Numbered from the stretch's first letter, positions 9,754 to 19,380 are shown. The stretch is 64,000 nt of DNA from Komagataeibacter sp. FNDCR2 (GCF_021295395.1 NZ_JAIWOU010000001.1:2051001-2115000); one strand, 5' to 3'. Program-made: numbers and translations. The notes: generated from the letters alone by a model not told the origin.

Positions 9754-10205
9754 TGATCGTCCTCGTCCAGAATCATGTCTGTCATGGCCTGAAGCGCCAG
9801 CGCGTACCCCCGCACGCCCAGCCCGCATATGACGCCAATGGCGGCGCGGGAAACGTACGAGTGATGGCGGAAGTCTTCACGGCGGTGAATATTGGAAATG
9901 TGAACCTCGATCACGGGCAGATCAACGGCCAGAAGCGCGTCAAGCAGCGCGACCGAGGTATGGGAGTAAGCCGCCGGGTTGATGATGATGCCGCGTGCGC
10001 GGCCCCGGCATTCCTGTATCCAGGATACGAGCTCCCCCTCCCCATTGGTCTGGCGGAAGTCGATGGCCACATCCAGCCGCTCGGCGGCCTGGACACAGAC
10101 CTGTTCCACATCATCCAGCGTGGCGTGACCATACACCTCGGGCTGGCGCAGTCCGAGCATGTTCAGGTTGGGGCCGTTCAACACGGCAATGAGAGGGCGC
10201 TCCAT
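9750..10205 (-). CDS. aroQ: 3-Dehydroquinate dehydratase, type II
   Basis: This cytoplasmic shikimate-pathway enzyme dehydrates 3-dehydroquinate to 3-dehydroshikimate. The 151-residue length fits type II enzymes. The N-terminal [17 protein letters not shown] carries the catalytic arginine and tyrosine. The segments [16 protein letters not shown] and [17 protein letters not shown] supply the substrate-binding and histidine residues. It heads the aroQ-accB-accC unit, a common arrangement in proteobacteria. A longer open frame upstream has no family character, so the start is the ATG at 10205. Confidence 0.96.
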   Translation of the reverse strand: MERPLIAVLNGPNLNMLGLRQPEVYGHATLDDVEQVCVQAAERLDVAIDFRQTNGEGELVSWIQECRGRARGIIINPAAYSHTSVALLDALLAVDLPVIEVHISNIHRREDFRHHSYVSRAAIGVICGLGVRGYALALQAMTDMILDEDDQ

Positions 10206-10349
10206 GATGCACGCGCCTAGCACGCCCGCCGTCCGGTTCCAAGTCCGTTCATGCCCATGCCCGCGTAACGGCCCCGCATGGGCGTCATGCCACGGGCGCC
10301 CTGACCGTGCCGGTAGGGGGGCAGGGTACGTATTTGTAGGAAAATCGGG

Positions 10350-10889
10350 GTGCGCTGTGTTATGGGTCGGTTCATGACAGGGTATCCCGATCACCGGAAC
10401 GGTGGCAGGCGGGCGCGTTGCGGGGTGGCATGGTCTGTGATGCCGGTCGTGATCGCCTGTTTCATGTCCATCGTCTCCGGCACCGAACCCGCGGCCTGTG
10501 CGCCGGTGCGTCATGACGCGCCTGGCGTGGTGTCCCCGGCCATCATGGCGGACGTTCCGCCTGACTGGAGCCAGCACGGCATTGCAAGCTGGTACGGCAC
10601 CCACATGCAGAAAGGCCGCGCCACCGCATCGGGGCAGACCTTCGATCCGGACGCGCTGACCGCCGCCCACCCGCGCCTGCCGCTGGGCACGCGGCTGCGC
10701 GTGCATTCGCGTCGTACCGGCCGTTCGGTGGTGGTGACGGTCAATGACAGGGGCCCTTATTACGGCCACCGCATCATCGACCTGTCGGCGGAGGCCGCGC
10801 GCCGCCTGGGCATCCTGTCCGCTGGCGCGACGGCGGTCGATATCGAACCCGCGCATGCGGAAGACGAAGTCGCCAGCGCCCCGCGCTGA
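10350..10889 (+). CDS. RlpA-like double-psi beta-barrel protein, secreted
   Basis: RlpA-family proteins are septal-ring lipoproteins or secreted proteins, some with lytic transglycosylase activity on peptidoglycan. The 179-residue product has an N-terminal hydrophobic export segment (AWSVMPVVIACFMSIVSG). One DPBB domain follows, with GIASWYGTHMQKGRATASG, LPLGTRLRVHSRRTG and VNDRGPYYGHRIIDLSA. There is no C-terminal SPOR domain, so peptidoglycan targeting as in E. coli RlpA is not expected. The GTG at 10350 has AGGA eight bases upstream; ATGs at 10362 and 10374 are alternatives. It converges with the YihY-like gene. Confidence 0.85.
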   Translation: MRCVMGRFMTGYPDHRNGGRRARCGVAWSVMPVVIACFMSIVSGTEPAACAPVRHDAPGVVSPAIMADVPPDWSQHGIASWYGTHMQKGRATASGQTFDPDALTAAHPRLPLGTRLRVHSRRTGRSVVVTVNDRGPYYGHRIIDLSAEAARRLGILSAGATAVDIEPAHAEDEVASAPR

Positions 10890-10928
10890 CCCCGCTTATG
10901 CGGGACACGCGAGCCCCTGGACCATTTT

Positions 10929-11870
10929 TCAGAAATGCTGGTGCTTGGTCCAGCCTTCCATCGTCTTGCCCGGTGCGCAGCGCAGGTCCATCTCGACTTC
11001 CAGGCCCGCATTCAGTTCCGCGCCCAGCAGCACGACATAGGCCGAAACGTAGAACCACATCATGATGGCGATGAACGCGCCCAGCGGCCCGTAGGTGACG
11101 CTGTATCCCGACAGGTGGCTGACGTAATAGGAAAACCCCGTCGAGCAGATCAGCCACAGCACCGTCGCCCCGACCGAACCGGGCAGGACGCAGCGCCAGT
11201 AGGTATGGGGCCGGTTGGGTCCGAAGCGGTACAGCAAGGAACACAGTGAAAGCACGAACAGCAGCATGAGTGCCGGCCCCCCCATGCGCACCATCAGCTC
11301 CACCGAACCGCGTGGCGGGGCGACTTCCAGCCGCTGCGGCAGGTAATCCAGCAGGAACGGCAGCGCCACCATGAGCGCAAGGGTAAGGATCCCCCCGCAG
11401 ATGGAGCAGAACGTCAGCGCCATGCCCATGACCTGGAAGCGCACGAAACTGCGTGTTTCCGGTGTGTTGTAGGCCACGTTCATCGCCATGATCAGCGAGC
11501 GTGTCGCCGCCGAGGCCGACCATGTGGCGATGGTGGTCGATATGATCAGGTTCAGCGTAAGCGAGGAATGCGATTCCGCCACCAGCAGGTGGATGCGCGC
11601 GCCGATTACGTCATAGGCGGAAGGCGGCAGCAGGTTGCGCAGCACCACAAGCTGCGGTTCCACCGTCTGGGGGTCGAACAGCAGGCCATACAGGGAGATG
11701 AGCGTGCTCATGGCCGGAAAAAGCGAAAGGGTGGCGTAGAACGCGCAGCCCGCCGCCGCCAGCGTGATCTGGTCGGATATGATGTTACGGGCGACCAGGC
11801 GCAGCACTTTCCTGACCTGCTGCATGGAAAATTCAGGCAGCGGCGGAGCTTGCGGGGGGATGTCCGTCAT
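10929..11870 (-). CDS. YihY/BrkB-family inner-membrane protein
   Basis: The 313-residue protein has about six hydrophobic helices and the typical YihY/UPF0761 opening. An amphipathic N-terminal helix is followed by AAAGCAFYATLSLFPAMSTLISLYG. The late segment GPLGAFIAIMMWFYVSAYVVLLGAELNA is the family's most conserved stretch. Members were once called ribonuclease BN, but that activity belongs to another protein. The role is unknown and may concern envelope homeostasis. The start at 11870 places the usual short polar N-terminus before the first helix; the longer frame upstream runs through the intergenic region. Confidence 0.88.
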   Translation of the reverse strand: MTDIPPQAPPLPEFSMQQVRKVLRLVARNIISDQITLAAAGCAFYATLSLFPAMSTLISLYGLLFDPQTVEPQLVVLRNLLPPSAYDVIGARIHLLVAESHSSLTLNLIISTTIATWSASAATRSLIMAMNVAYNTPETRSFVRFQVMGMALTFCSICGGILTLALMVALPFLLDYLPQRLEVAPPRGSVELMVRMGGPALMLLFVLSLCSLLYRFGPNRPHTYWRCVLPGSVGATVLWLICSTGFSYYVSHLSGYSVTYGPLGAFIAIMMWFYVSAYVVLLGAELNAGLEVEMDLRCAPGKTMEGWTKHQHF

Positions 11871-12253
11871 GTTGATCCGGGTAGAGGGTGATCCAGCCAA
11901 TGCGGGCTTCGTGTCCTGTGGGGTGTTGGTGGCGGGCACGGGCCGGCGGGCGGGCCGCCGTGTGGGTATTGTGCCACGGTGGACCCATCCTAGATGAAAA
12001 ACCTTTCGCAGGGATGATTTTTCTGTTGCGTCACGCGCGTATTGTCCGCATATGCGCTCCCTACGCAACAACGCACGTGCCACTGGCCCTCTGAGGTTAC
12101 GCAACGACGTCAAGCGTTCTGGCAATCGGGCCGCCGCGCAGGCGGGGGTCCTTATTGGTCGCTGGTCCGTTAGACCGTTTCGCAACATCTGTCCGTTTGT
12201 GCAATTCCAGAATTGTATTCATCGGGCGGCAGTACAGAAGGGATTTGGGTGCG
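11871..12253 (+). promoter_or_regulatory. Long leader region upstream of ornithine decarboxylase
   Basis: This 383-base gap holds no convincing protein gene. It must contain divergent promoters for the YihY-like gene and the decarboxylase, leaving a long 5' leader. CGCAAC occurs three times (near 12062, 12100 and 12180), and a possible arginine-rich upstream reading frame starts at 12052. Alphaproteobacterial ornithine decarboxylase genes are known to be preceded by the speF RNA motif. The placement fits that motif, but I could not match its consensus by eye. Confidence 0.4.
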
Positions 12254-13384
12254 ATGACTCCCAAAATCGCTCGTTATCTGGTTGAGCAGTCTCCTGCTAC
12301 GCCTTGCCTTGTCGTTGATGTAGACCGGGTGGAAGAACGCTATCGCGCCCTGCGCGAGGCCCTGCCGCTCGCGCGCATCTATTATGCCGTCAAGGCCAAC
12401 CCCGCCCGTGAGATCCTGACCCGCCTGGTGGGTCTGGGCTCGGCGTTCGACGCCGCCTCGTGGGAAGAGATTTCCATGTGCCTCGACGCAGGCGCGCGCC
12501 CGGCGGATGTCTCATTCGGCAACACGGTCAAGAAAGCCTCCGCCATTGCCCGCGCGCACAAGGCCGGGGTGGACATGTTCGCCTTCGACTGCGCGGAAGA
12601 GCTGGACAAGCTGGCGCGTCACGCCCCCGGCTCGCGCGTTTACTGCCGCCTGATCGTGGAGAATGAAGGCGCCGACTGGCCGCTGTCACGCAAGTTCGGC
12701 ACCACGCTGGACAATGCGCGCGACCTCATGCTGCGCGCGCGTGACCTGGGGCTGGACCCCTATGGCCTGTCCTTCCACGTTGGCAGCCAGCAGACGGCGA
12801 CCGGCGCGTACGAGGCGGCGATCGCCCGCGTGGGCATGCTGTTTACCGACCTGAAGGCGGCGGGGCTGGACCTGCGCATGGTCAATCTGGGCGGTGGGTT
12901 CCCCATCCGCTACCGTGACGACGTGCCGGGTATCGATCGCTTCGCGCTGGCGATCAGCCACGCGATGACCGAGCATTTCGGCAATGACCTGCCGGAAATG
13001 ATTGTCGAGCCGGGGCGCTTCATCGTGGGGGATGCGGGCGTGGTCTCGTCCGAGGTCGTGCTGGTCAGCCGCCGTGGCATCGATGACGGGGTGCGCTGGG
13101 TCTATCTGGACATCGGGCGTTTCGGCGGCCTGGCCGAGACCGAGGGCGAAGCCATCCGCTACGGCATCCGCACCGCGCATGACGGCATGGAAACCGGCCC
13201 GGTCGCCATTGCCGGCCCCACCTGCGATGGCGCGGACATCATGTACGAAAAGACCCCCTACGCCCTGCCGCTTGGCCTGGAGTCGGGGGACCGGATCGAA
13301 CTGCTCTCCACCGGGGCGTACGTATCCACCTACTGCTCGACCGGGTTCAACGGCCTCCGCCCGCTTGAGGAACATTATATCTGA
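12254..13384 (+). CDS. odc: Ornithine decarboxylase, alanine-racemase-fold (eukaryotic-like) type
   Basis: This PLP enzyme decarboxylates ornithine, and possibly lysine, to putrescine for polyamine synthesis. The 376-residue product has the fold-III pattern. The PLP lysine lies in IYYAVKANP, the phosphate-binding glycines in NLGGGFPI, the segment EPGRFIVG follows, and the catalytic cysteine is in GPTCDGADIM. The start at ATG 12254 gives the usual N-terminus; the frame is open further upstream but without coding character. A long leader precedes it. A hairpin at 13416-13447 follows the stop. OlsB at 51.8 kb is another ornithine-using enzyme but is far away. Confidence 0.9.
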   Translation: MTPKIARYLVEQSPATPCLVVDVDRVEERYRALREALPLARIYYAVKANPAREILTRLVGLGSAFDAASWEEISMCLDAGARPADVSFGNTVKKASAIARAHKAGVDMFAFDCAEELDKLARHAPGSRVYCRLIVENEGADWPLSRKFGTTLDNARDLMLRARDLGLDPYGLSFHVGSQQTATGAYEAAIARVGMLFTDLKAAGLDLRMVNLGGGFPIRYRDDVPGIDRFALAISHAMTEHFGNDLPEMIVEPGRFIVGDAGVVSSEVVLVSRRGIDDGVRWVYLDIGRFGGLAETEGEAIRYGIRTAHDGMETGPVAIAGPTCDGADIMYEKTPYALPLGLESGDRIELLSTGAYVSTYCSTGFNGLRPLEEHYI

Positions 13385-13415
13385 CACCGCGTATCCGGAA
13401 CGGACGCGCGCACGA

Positions 13416-13447
13416 CAGGGCGGCGGGACGAAGGTCTTGCCGCCCTG
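13416..13447. other. Hairpin downstream of ornithine decarboxylase
   Basis: CAGGGCGGC and GCCGCCCTG form a perfect 9-bp stem with a 14-base loop shortly after the stop codon. No T-run follows, so it could be a Rho-assisted terminator or an mRNA-stabilising structure. Confidence 0.4.
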
Positions 13448-13501
13448 CGTGTATCTGGGGAATACACACCGCAGTCCCATCAGCGCCGGAGGTGCCTGCC
13501 C

Positions 13502-13909
13502 GTGTCCTTTTCCACACTGCCACGCATGCTGGCCGTTGCCGCCATCCTGTCAGGCGCGGGGGGAATGGCGCGGGCTTTCGCCGCGCCGGTTCTGGTCCAG
13601 GCCGAACCGGCGGCGGGGCGGACGGTGGCCGCGGGCAATGTCGCGTTCAGGCTGTCATTCGATAGCGTGATCGACCCCTTCCGTGCCCGCCTGCTGCTGC
13701 TGGGGCCGGACGGGGCGCCCCGCCTGCTGCCCGCGTCGCCCGTTGATGACGAACAGCACGCCATTTCCACAACCACGGCCCTGACGCCGGGGCACTACGT
13801 CCTGCACTGGCGCATGCGTTCGCGCGGTGGCGATACGGGAGAGGGCGCGTTGCCTTTTGACGTGGGCGCGCCGTCCGCCCCGGCCCCCGCGAAACCGGGA
13901 ACACCGTAA
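13502..13909 (+). CDS. CopC-like periplasmic protein lacking the usual copper ligands
   Basis: The 135-residue product has a signal peptide (LAVAAILSGAGGMARAFA) followed by a CopC/YobA-like beta domain. That domain shows EPAAGRTV, NVAFRLSFD, ALTPGHYVLHWRMRSRGGD and a C-terminal beta strand. The N-terminal histidine after cleavage and the histidine in the C-terminal DGH motif are both absent (APVLVQ and GGDTGEG appear instead), so classical CopC copper binding is doubtful. The start is a GTG with GGAGG nine bases upstream. No CopD partner is adjacent. It lies convergent to ccmB. Confidence 0.7.
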   Translation: MSFSTLPRMLAVAAILSGAGGMARAFAAPVLVQAEPAAGRTVAAGNVAFRLSFDSVIDPFRARLLLLGPDGAPRLLPASPVDDEQHAISTTTALTPGHYVLHWRMRSRGGDTGEGALPFDVGAPSAPAPAKPGTP

Positions 13910-13927
13910 GGATCCGGCGCGGCGGGC

Positions 13928-14608
13928 CTATTCCACCGCCGCGCGCAGTCCCGCCCCCGCTGCGAGCGGGCACAGGGGAATCGCCCCGGCAAGAAACGCC
14001 CCCAGCAGTTCCAGATCCGGCCCCCATGACAGGCCGGTCTGTGCCGCATCAAGGGCCGCCGCGCCAAAAATGAGCGCGGGCGTGGTCAGCGGCAGCACCA
14101 GCAGCGGCAGCAGCACGCCGCCCCGGCGCGCGCCCAGCACCACCGAAGCCGCCATGCCGCCAATCAGCGACAGGATGAGCGTGCCCAGGAACAGCCCCGT
14201 CAGCAGTACCACCATGCTGCTGCCCGGCATGCCCAGCATGATGGCCAGTGGCCCCGCCGCCAGCAGCAGCGGCAGGCCGGTCGTCAGCCAGTGGGCCATC
14301 ATCTTGGCCAGCGCGATCAGCGGCGCGGGCAGTCCGGTCATGAGAAGCTGGTCAAGCGACCCGTCCTCCAGTTCCGAACCGAACAGACGGTCCAGCGGCA
14401 GAAGGGCGGCCAGCAGCGCGCAGACCCATACGATGCCCGGCGCCATGCGGCGCAGCAGTTCGGGCGAGGGACCAAGGGCGAGCGGAAACAGCGCGCCCGC
14501 CAGGATGAAGAACAGCACCGCGCCCAGCGTATCCGCCCCATGGCGCAGGGCAAGGCGCAGGTCGCGTTCCAGGATGGCCACGATGAGGGAGGGAATCCGG
14601 AATTTCAC
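13928..14608 (-). CDS. ccmB: Heme exporter protein CcmB
   Basis: CcmB is the membrane subunit of the CcmAB transporter needed for cytochrome c maturation, which helps release heme-loaded CcmE. The 226-residue protein has six hydrophobic segments. The N-terminal LERDLRLALRHGADTLGAV and the segment LDRLFGSELEDGSLDQLL are characteristic of the family. Its ATG overlaps the end of ccmA by four bases, showing translational coupling. CcmC and the remaining ccm genes are not in the window. The call is secure. Confidence 0.95.
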   Translation of the reverse strand: MKFRIPSLIVAILERDLRLALRHGADTLGAVLFFILAGALFPLALGPSPELLRRMAPGIVWVCALLAALLPLDRLFGSELEDGSLDQLLMTGLPAPLIALAKMMAHWLTTGLPLLLAAGPLAIMLGMPGSSMVVLLTGLFLGTLILSLIGGMAASVVLGARRGGVLLPLLVLPLTTPALIFGAAALDAAQTGLSWGPDLELLGAFLAGAIPLCPLAAGAGLRAAVE

Positions 14609-15258
14609 AGCAGGTCATCCTCGGGAAAATCCTCCATCGGTTGCGGAATGTCGGATTCGTTCAGTCCGGGCAGGGCCAGCGTCCGGGCATTGGGCAGGGG
14701 CAGGGGAACATGGGTTGTTGCGATCACGATTCCGCCAGCCCGCCGATGGGCCGCAAACAATGTGCCAAGCAGGTCCATCGTGTTGATATCCAGGCCCAGG
14801 CTGGGCTCGTCCAGCAGCCATAGCGGGGCGCGCGCCAGCAATACCCGCGCTAGCGCCGCGCGGCGTTTCTGCCCGGCGGAAAGCATGCGCGCCGGAAGAT
14901 CCGCCAGCCCCAGAATATTGAGTGATTTCATGCATGAATCGGGATCTCCGCCCCCCGATCTGGCCGCCAGCGTCAGGTTTTCACGCAGTGTCAGGCCCGG
15001 CTTCAGCGCGTCCTGATGGCCCAGATAGGCCACGCGGCTGGCATGCTCGCTGCGGTCGGCCAGCGTATCCACACCCGACCACAGCACATGGCCGCCTTCA
15101 GGTTTGCGCAGGCCCGCAAGCACACGCAGCAGGGTGGATTTTCCCGCGCCGTTCGGCCCGGTCAGAAGCAGGGCGCATCCTGCCTCCAGCGTGAAGCCGA
15201 CCCGATCCAGAACCAGCCGTTCACCGCGGAAAACCGAGATATTCTCCACTTCCAGCAC
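14605..15258 (-). CDS. ccmA: Heme exporter ATP-binding protein CcmA
   Basis: CcmA is the cytoplasmic ATPase of the cytochrome c maturation ABC complex. The 217-residue protein has a Walker A motif GPNGAGKST at about residues 35-43. The signature motif is degenerate, LSAGQKRRAALARVLL. The Walker B segment is LWLLDEPSLGLD, followed by an H-loop region ATTHVPLPL. It is first in ccmA-ccmB. It diverges from aconitase across a 269-base gap that holds no other gene. Confidence 0.95.
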   Translation of the reverse strand: MLEVENISVFRGERLVLDRVGFTLEAGCALLLTGPNGAGKSTLLRVLAGLRKPEGGHVLWSGVDTLADRSEHASRVAYLGHQDALKPGLTLRENLTLAARSGGGDPDSCMKSLNILGLADLPARMLSAGQKRRAALARVLLARAPLWLLDEPSLGLDINTMDLLGTLFAAHRRAGGIVIATTHVPLPLPNARTLALPGLNESDIPQPMEDFPEDDLL

Positions 15259-15527
15259 AGGGGGGCCGGGGGGGGTAATGGCAGGAATGACGGAAATCCT
15301 CCAATCGGTGGGTCAGGGGGGGAGGGATGCAAAAAAACACCTGCTCCCGCTTTCTTGTTACCGGCTCCAGCTTGTGTCGCAACCGCGTCCGGGTATGTTC
15401 TACCCCCGTTGGGAGATCAAGCCGGTTGTCCCCGGCAAGGTCGTTAACCCCGCACCATGGAAACAGGCCGCGGGGACACGGTCACAGGGGACGATCCGTT
15501 GCTGACGCCTCGGAGGAAACAAAGCCA

Positions 15528-18221
15528 ATGAAGACGGTTGGGCACGACTCACTGAAAACGGGCCGTACACTGAATGTGGACGGCAAGACCTATCATTATT
15601 TCTCAATCCCGGAAGCGGAAAAGACAATCGGTTCCGTGGCCCGCCTGCCGGTCAGCCTGAAAGTGCTGCTGGAGAACGTGCTGCGGTTCGAGGACGGGCA
15701 TTCCTATACGGTCGAGGACGCCAAGGCCATCGCCGGATGGCTGAAGGAAGGGCGCAGCACCAAGGAAGTGCCCTTCAAGCCCGCGCGCATCCTCATGCAG
15801 GATTTCACCGGCGTTCCCGCCGTGGTGGATCTGGCCGCGATGCGCGACGGTATCCTCAAGCTCAAGGGCGACCCGCAGAAGGTGAACCCGCTGGTTCCCG
15901 TCAACCTCGTGATCGACCACTCGGTCATGGTGGACGTGGCCGGCACGCCGGACGCCCTGCAGGACAACGTCACCATCGAGTTCGAGCGCAATGGCGAACG
16001 CTACGCCTTCCTGCGCTGGGGCCAGGAAGCGTTCGAGAACTTCTCCGTCGTGCCGCCGGGCACGGGCATCTGCCACCAGGTGAACCTTGAATATATCGCC
16101 CAGGCGGTATGGACGGCGCATGTGGGCGGCAAGGACTATGCCTATCCCGATACGCTGTTCGGCACCGACAGCCACACCACCATGGTCAATGGCATGGGCG
16201 TGCTGGGCTGGGGCGTTGGCGGGATCGAGGCGGAAGCCGCGATGCTGGGCCAGCCGATCGCGATGCTGATCCCCGATGTGATCGGCTTCAAGATGACGGG
16301 CAAGCTGCCCGAAGGCGCGACCGCCACCGACCTGGTGCTGACCGTGACCCAGATGCTGCGCAAGAAGGGCGTTGTCGGCAAGTTCGTCGAGTTCTTCGGC
16401 CCCGCCCTTGACCACCTGCCGGTTGCCGACCGCGCGACCATCGCCAACATGGCGCCGGAATATGGCGCGACCTGCGGCTTCTTCCCGGTCGATAACCTGA
16501 CGCTGGATTACCTGCGCCAGACCGGCCGTGACGAACACCGCATCAAGCTGACGGAAGAATACCTGAAGGCGCAGGAAATGTTCCGGCACGCCGATTCGGC
16601 GCACCCGGTCTTCACCGATACGCTGGAACTCGACCTTGCCACCATCGTGCCGTCCATCGCCGGGCCCAAGCGCCCGCAGGACCGTGTCGTGCTGAAGGGT
16701 GCGGACAAGGCGTTCGAGACCGAGCTGACCGGGAACCTGGGCGTGCCCGTGGCCGACAAGGACAAGAAGGCGAAGGTTGCCGGCACCAATTACGAGATCG
16801 GCCATGGTGACGTGGTGATCGCGGCCATCACCTCGTGCACCAACACCTCCAACCCCGCCGTGCTGATCGCGGCTGGTCTGGTGGCGAAAAAGGCGCGCGC
16901 GCTGGGCCTGAAGCCCAAGCCGTGGGTCAAGACCTCGCTCGCACCGGGATCGCAGGTGGTGACCGACTACCTGAACCGCGCCGGGCTGCAGGCGGAACTG
17001 GACGCGATGGGCTTCAACACCGTCGGGTACGGCTGCACGACCTGTATCGGCAACTCCGGCCCGCTGGAAGATCACATCGTCGATGCGATCGAGAACAACA
17101 AGCTGGTCGCGGTGTCGGTGCTGTCGGGTAACCGTAACTTCGAGGGGCGCATCTCCCCCAACGTGCGCGCCAACTACCTGGCCAGCCCGCCGCTGGTGGT
17201 CGCCTACTCCCTGCTGGGCACCATGCGCGAGGACATCACGACCACGCCGCTCGGTACCTCCAAGGATGGCAAGCCGGTTTACCTGAAGGACATCTGGCCG
17301 ACCAACCACGAGATCGCCGCCCTGATCGGGTCCGCGATCACGCGTGAGGAGTTCATCAAGCGCTACAAGCACGTAAGCCAGGGCACCAAGGAATGGCAGG
17401 CGCTGAAAGTCGCCACCGGTTCCGAGACCTATGCGTGGGATTCCAGCTCCACCTACGTGCAGGATCCGCCGTATTTCCAGGACATCACCCCCGAGCCCAA
17501 GCCGCGCGGTGATATCATCGGTGCGCGCATCCTGGCGCTGCTGGGTGACAACATCACGACCGACCACATCTCGCCCGCCGGCGCGATCAAGGAAAGCTCG
17601 CCCGCGGGCAAGTACCTTGAAGCCCATGGCGTGGCGAAGAAGGACTTCAACTCCTACGGCTCACGCCGTGGCAATGACCGCGTGATGGTGCGCGGCACAT
17701 TCGCCAACATCCGCATCAAGAACGAGATGCTGCCCGGCACCGAAGGGGGCGTGTCCAAGCACTTCCCGGATGGCAAGGAAGGCTCGATCTACGATGTCGC
17801 GATGGAATACAAGAAGGAGAGCGTGCCGCTGGTCGTCTTTGGCGGCAAGGAATACGGCATGGGTTCCTCGCGCGACTGGGCGGCAAAGGGCACGCTGCTG
17901 CTGGGTGTGCGCGCCGTGATCGCCGAAAGCTTCGAGCGTATCCACCGTTCCAACCTGGTGGGCATGGGCGTCCTGCCGCTGCTGTTCGAGGCGGGCACCA
18001 CGCGCAAGACGCTGGGCCTGAAGGGGGATGAAACCATCGAAATCCGCGGTCTGGACAAGATCACGCCGCGCATGACGATGACGATGACCATCACCCGCGC
18101 CGATGGCTCCAAGCAGGACGTACCCCTGCTGTGCCGTGTCGATACGCTGGACGAGGTGGAATATTTCCGCAATGGCGGCATTCTCCAGACCGTGCTGCGC
18201 GGCATGACGAAGGCGGCCTGA
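15528..18221 (+). CDS. acnA: Aconitate hydratase A
   Basis: Aconitase interconverts citrate and isocitrate in the TCA cycle using a [4Fe-4S] cluster. The 897-residue length is typical of AcnA. Cluster cysteines are in [10 protein letters not shown] (about residue 434) and [12 protein letters not shown] (about 500). The C-terminal swivel domain carries [13 protein letters not shown] with the substrate-binding serine and arginine. The ATG at 15528 is preceded by GGAGG seven bases or so upstream, so the longer open frame is not used. A strong terminator follows at 18263. It acts with sdhCDAB (55.7-59.3 kb) in the TCA cycle. The call is secure. Confidence 0.97.
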   Translation: MKTVGHDSLKTGRTLNVDGKTYHYFSIPEAEKTIGSVARLPVSLKVLLENVLRFEDGHSYTVEDAKAIAGWLKEGRSTKEVPFKPARILMQDFTGVPAVVDLAAMRDGILKLKGDPQKVNPLVPVNLVIDHSVMVDVAGTPDALQDNVTIEFERNGERYAFLRWGQEAFENFSVVPPGTGICHQVNLEYIAQAVWTAHVGGKDYAYPDTLFGTDSHTTMVNGMGVLGWGVGGIEAEAAMLGQPIAMLIPDVIGFKMTGKLPEGATATDLVLTVTQMLRKKGVVGKFVEFFGPALDHLPVADRATIANMAPEYGATCGFFPVDNLTLDYLRQTGRDEHRIKLTEEYLKAQEMFRHADSAHPVFTDTLELDLATIVPSIAGPKRPQDRVVLKGADKAFETELTGNLGVPVADKDKKAKVAGTNYEIGHGDVVIAAITSCTNTSNPAVLIAAGLVAKKARALGLKPKPWVKTSLAPGSQVVTDYLNRAGLQAELDAMGFNTVGYGCTTCIGNSGPLEDHIVDAIENNKLVAVSVLSGNRNFEGRISPNVRANYLASPPLVVAYSLLGTMREDITTTPLGTSKDGKPVYLKDIWPTNHEIAALIGSAITREEFIKRYKHVSQGTKEWQALKVATGSETYAWDSSSTYVQDPPYFQDITPEPKPRGDIIGARILALLGDNITTDHISPAGAIKESSPAGKYLEAHGVAKKDFNSYGSRRGNDRVMVRGTFANIRIKNEMLPGTEGGVSKHFPDGKEGSIYDVAMEYKKESVPLVVFGGKEYGMGSSRDWAAKGTLLLGVRAVIAESFERIHRSNLVGMGVLPLLFEAGTTRKTLGLKGDETIEIRGLDKITPRMTMTMTITRADGSKQDVPLLCRVDTLDEVEYFRNGGILQTVLRGMTKAA

Positions 18222-18262
18222 CCTTACGGCCTGTTCCGGCTCCGGCCGGAACCAAATGACAG

Positions 18263-18300
18263 AACGGCGGTCCGTATCATACGGGCCGCCGTTTTTTTAT
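18263..18300 (+). terminator. Intrinsic terminator of acnA
   Basis: AACGGCGG(T)CCGTAT pairs with ATACGG(G)CCGCCGTT, followed by a run of T. It is a textbook Rho-independent terminator 42 bases after the stop codon. Confidence 0.92.
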
Positions 18301-18310
18301 AGGAAAGCAT

Positions 18311-18347
18311 CTATGCACATACAGCATAGGTACCGTTGCGTTACGCA
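18311..18347. promoter_or_regulatory. Two inverted repeats upstream of the LysR gene
   Basis: CTATGC with GCATAG (18311-18329, 7-base spacer) is followed by the 11-base palindrome TGCGTTACGCA (18337-18347). The second has the T-n-A shape of LysR recognition sites. They lie about 100 bases before the regulator start in an AT-richer patch and could be autoregulatory sites. Confidence 0.35.
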
Positions 18348-18442
18348 CATATCCGTGGTGCCTTTTCTCTGTATTGTGTATAAATAAGATGCCGTCTAAA
18401 GCCACGTTAATGTAATAACATGTCCGGATGTGATGGGGCCTC

Positions 18443-19339
18443 ATGGATCTGCTTTCTGCTTTGCACAGCTTTGTCCGTGTAGCGGCGACGGGGTCATTCT
18501 CTGCCGTCTCGCGGGAGACAGGAGCCAGCCAGCCCACCATTTCACGCCATATTGCCCTGCTTGAGGCCCATTACGGGGCCACCCTGTTCGCGCGTACCAC
18601 CCGCAGCCTGATGATGACGGAAGACGGGCGCAGCCTGCTGCCGCATGCCTATGAAGTGCTGGAAATTCTTGAAACGGCGGAAACGGCCCTGGGCCGCCGC
18701 CGGGCTTCGGTTTCCGGGCTGGTGCGGCTGGGGGTGACGACGGCGTTCGGCCTGTACCTGACCAGCCGGCTGGACAAACTGCTGGAAGAGCATCCGGACC
18801 TGTCGGTTGAACTGGTCATGCGCGACGGGTTTGGCGACCTGGTTGAAGAGGGGCTGGATCTCGCCATTCGCATCGGGTCCATTGCCGAAGGTTCCCTGAT
18901 CGCCCGCCGCCTGGGCTCCGTGCATCGCTGCGTGATCGCCTCGACCGATTATCTGGCCCGGCGTGGCACGCCCGAACATCCGCGCGACCTGCTCAATCAC
19001 CCCTGTATCGCCTACAGCTATGGCGGAACGCGCCAGGACTGGCAGTTTACCCGCAAGGGGGAGGGAGAAACCACGGTTGCCGCCAGCGGCCCCTTCCGCG
19101 CCAATAGCAGCGAAGCGGTATTGCAGGCGGTGCGGGCCGGGCTGGGCATCGGCCTGCTGCCCGCGTTTCAGGTCGAGGAGGATCTGGCGGCCGGGCGGCT
19201 GAAATGCCTGCTGCCGGAATGGACGATTCCCGAACTCCCCTTCTATGCCGTGCATACCGGCCCGCGCACGCTGCCGCTGCGAACCCGCACGGTTCTGGAC
19301 TTCCTGATCGAGATTTCGGACGTACTGCGCCAGGGCTGA
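18443..19339 (+). CDS. LysR-family transcriptional regulator
   Basis: The 298-residue protein begins with a winged helix-turn-helix (about residues 1-60). Its turn region reads GSFSAVSRETGASQPTISRH, with LEAHYGATLFARTTR in the wing. The rest is the two-lobed effector-binding domain, including IRIGSIAEGSLIARRLG. This is the CrgA/AaeR-like subgroup style. No divergent target gene is adjacent: acnA lies upstream in the same direction behind a terminator, and the downstream gene converges. The regulated gene therefore cannot be named. Two inverted repeats upstream may be its own sites. Confidence 0.9.
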   Translation: MDLLSALHSFVRVAATGSFSAVSRETGASQPTISRHIALLEAHYGATLFARTTRSLMMTEDGRSLLPHAYEVLEILETAETALGRRRASVSGLVRLGVTTAFGLYLTSRLDKLLEEHPDLSVELVMRDGFGDLVEEGLDLAIRIGSIAEGSLIARRLGSVHRCVIASTDYLARRGTPEHPRDLLNHPCIAYSYGGTRQDWQFTRKGEGETTVAASGPFRANSSEAVLQAVRAGLGIGLLPAFQVEEDLAAGRLKCLLPEWTIPELPFYAVHTGPRTLPLRTRTVLDFLIEISDVLRQG

Positions 19340-19380
19340 GGACTATTTCAAATAGTCCCCTCACGAAACACCCTGTAAAT

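Noticed and set aside
12052-12285. Arg/Asn-rich 77-codon frame overlapping the ornithine decarboxylase start
   Set aside because: Not listed as a gene because it runs past the decarboxylase ATG in another frame and has no clear ribosome binding site. It is mentioned only as a possible leader peptide.
15603-17627. 674-codon open frame antisense to aconitase
   Set aside because: High-GC codon bias of acnA creates stop-free antisense frames. The product is low-complexity His/Gln/Arg-rich with no family features.
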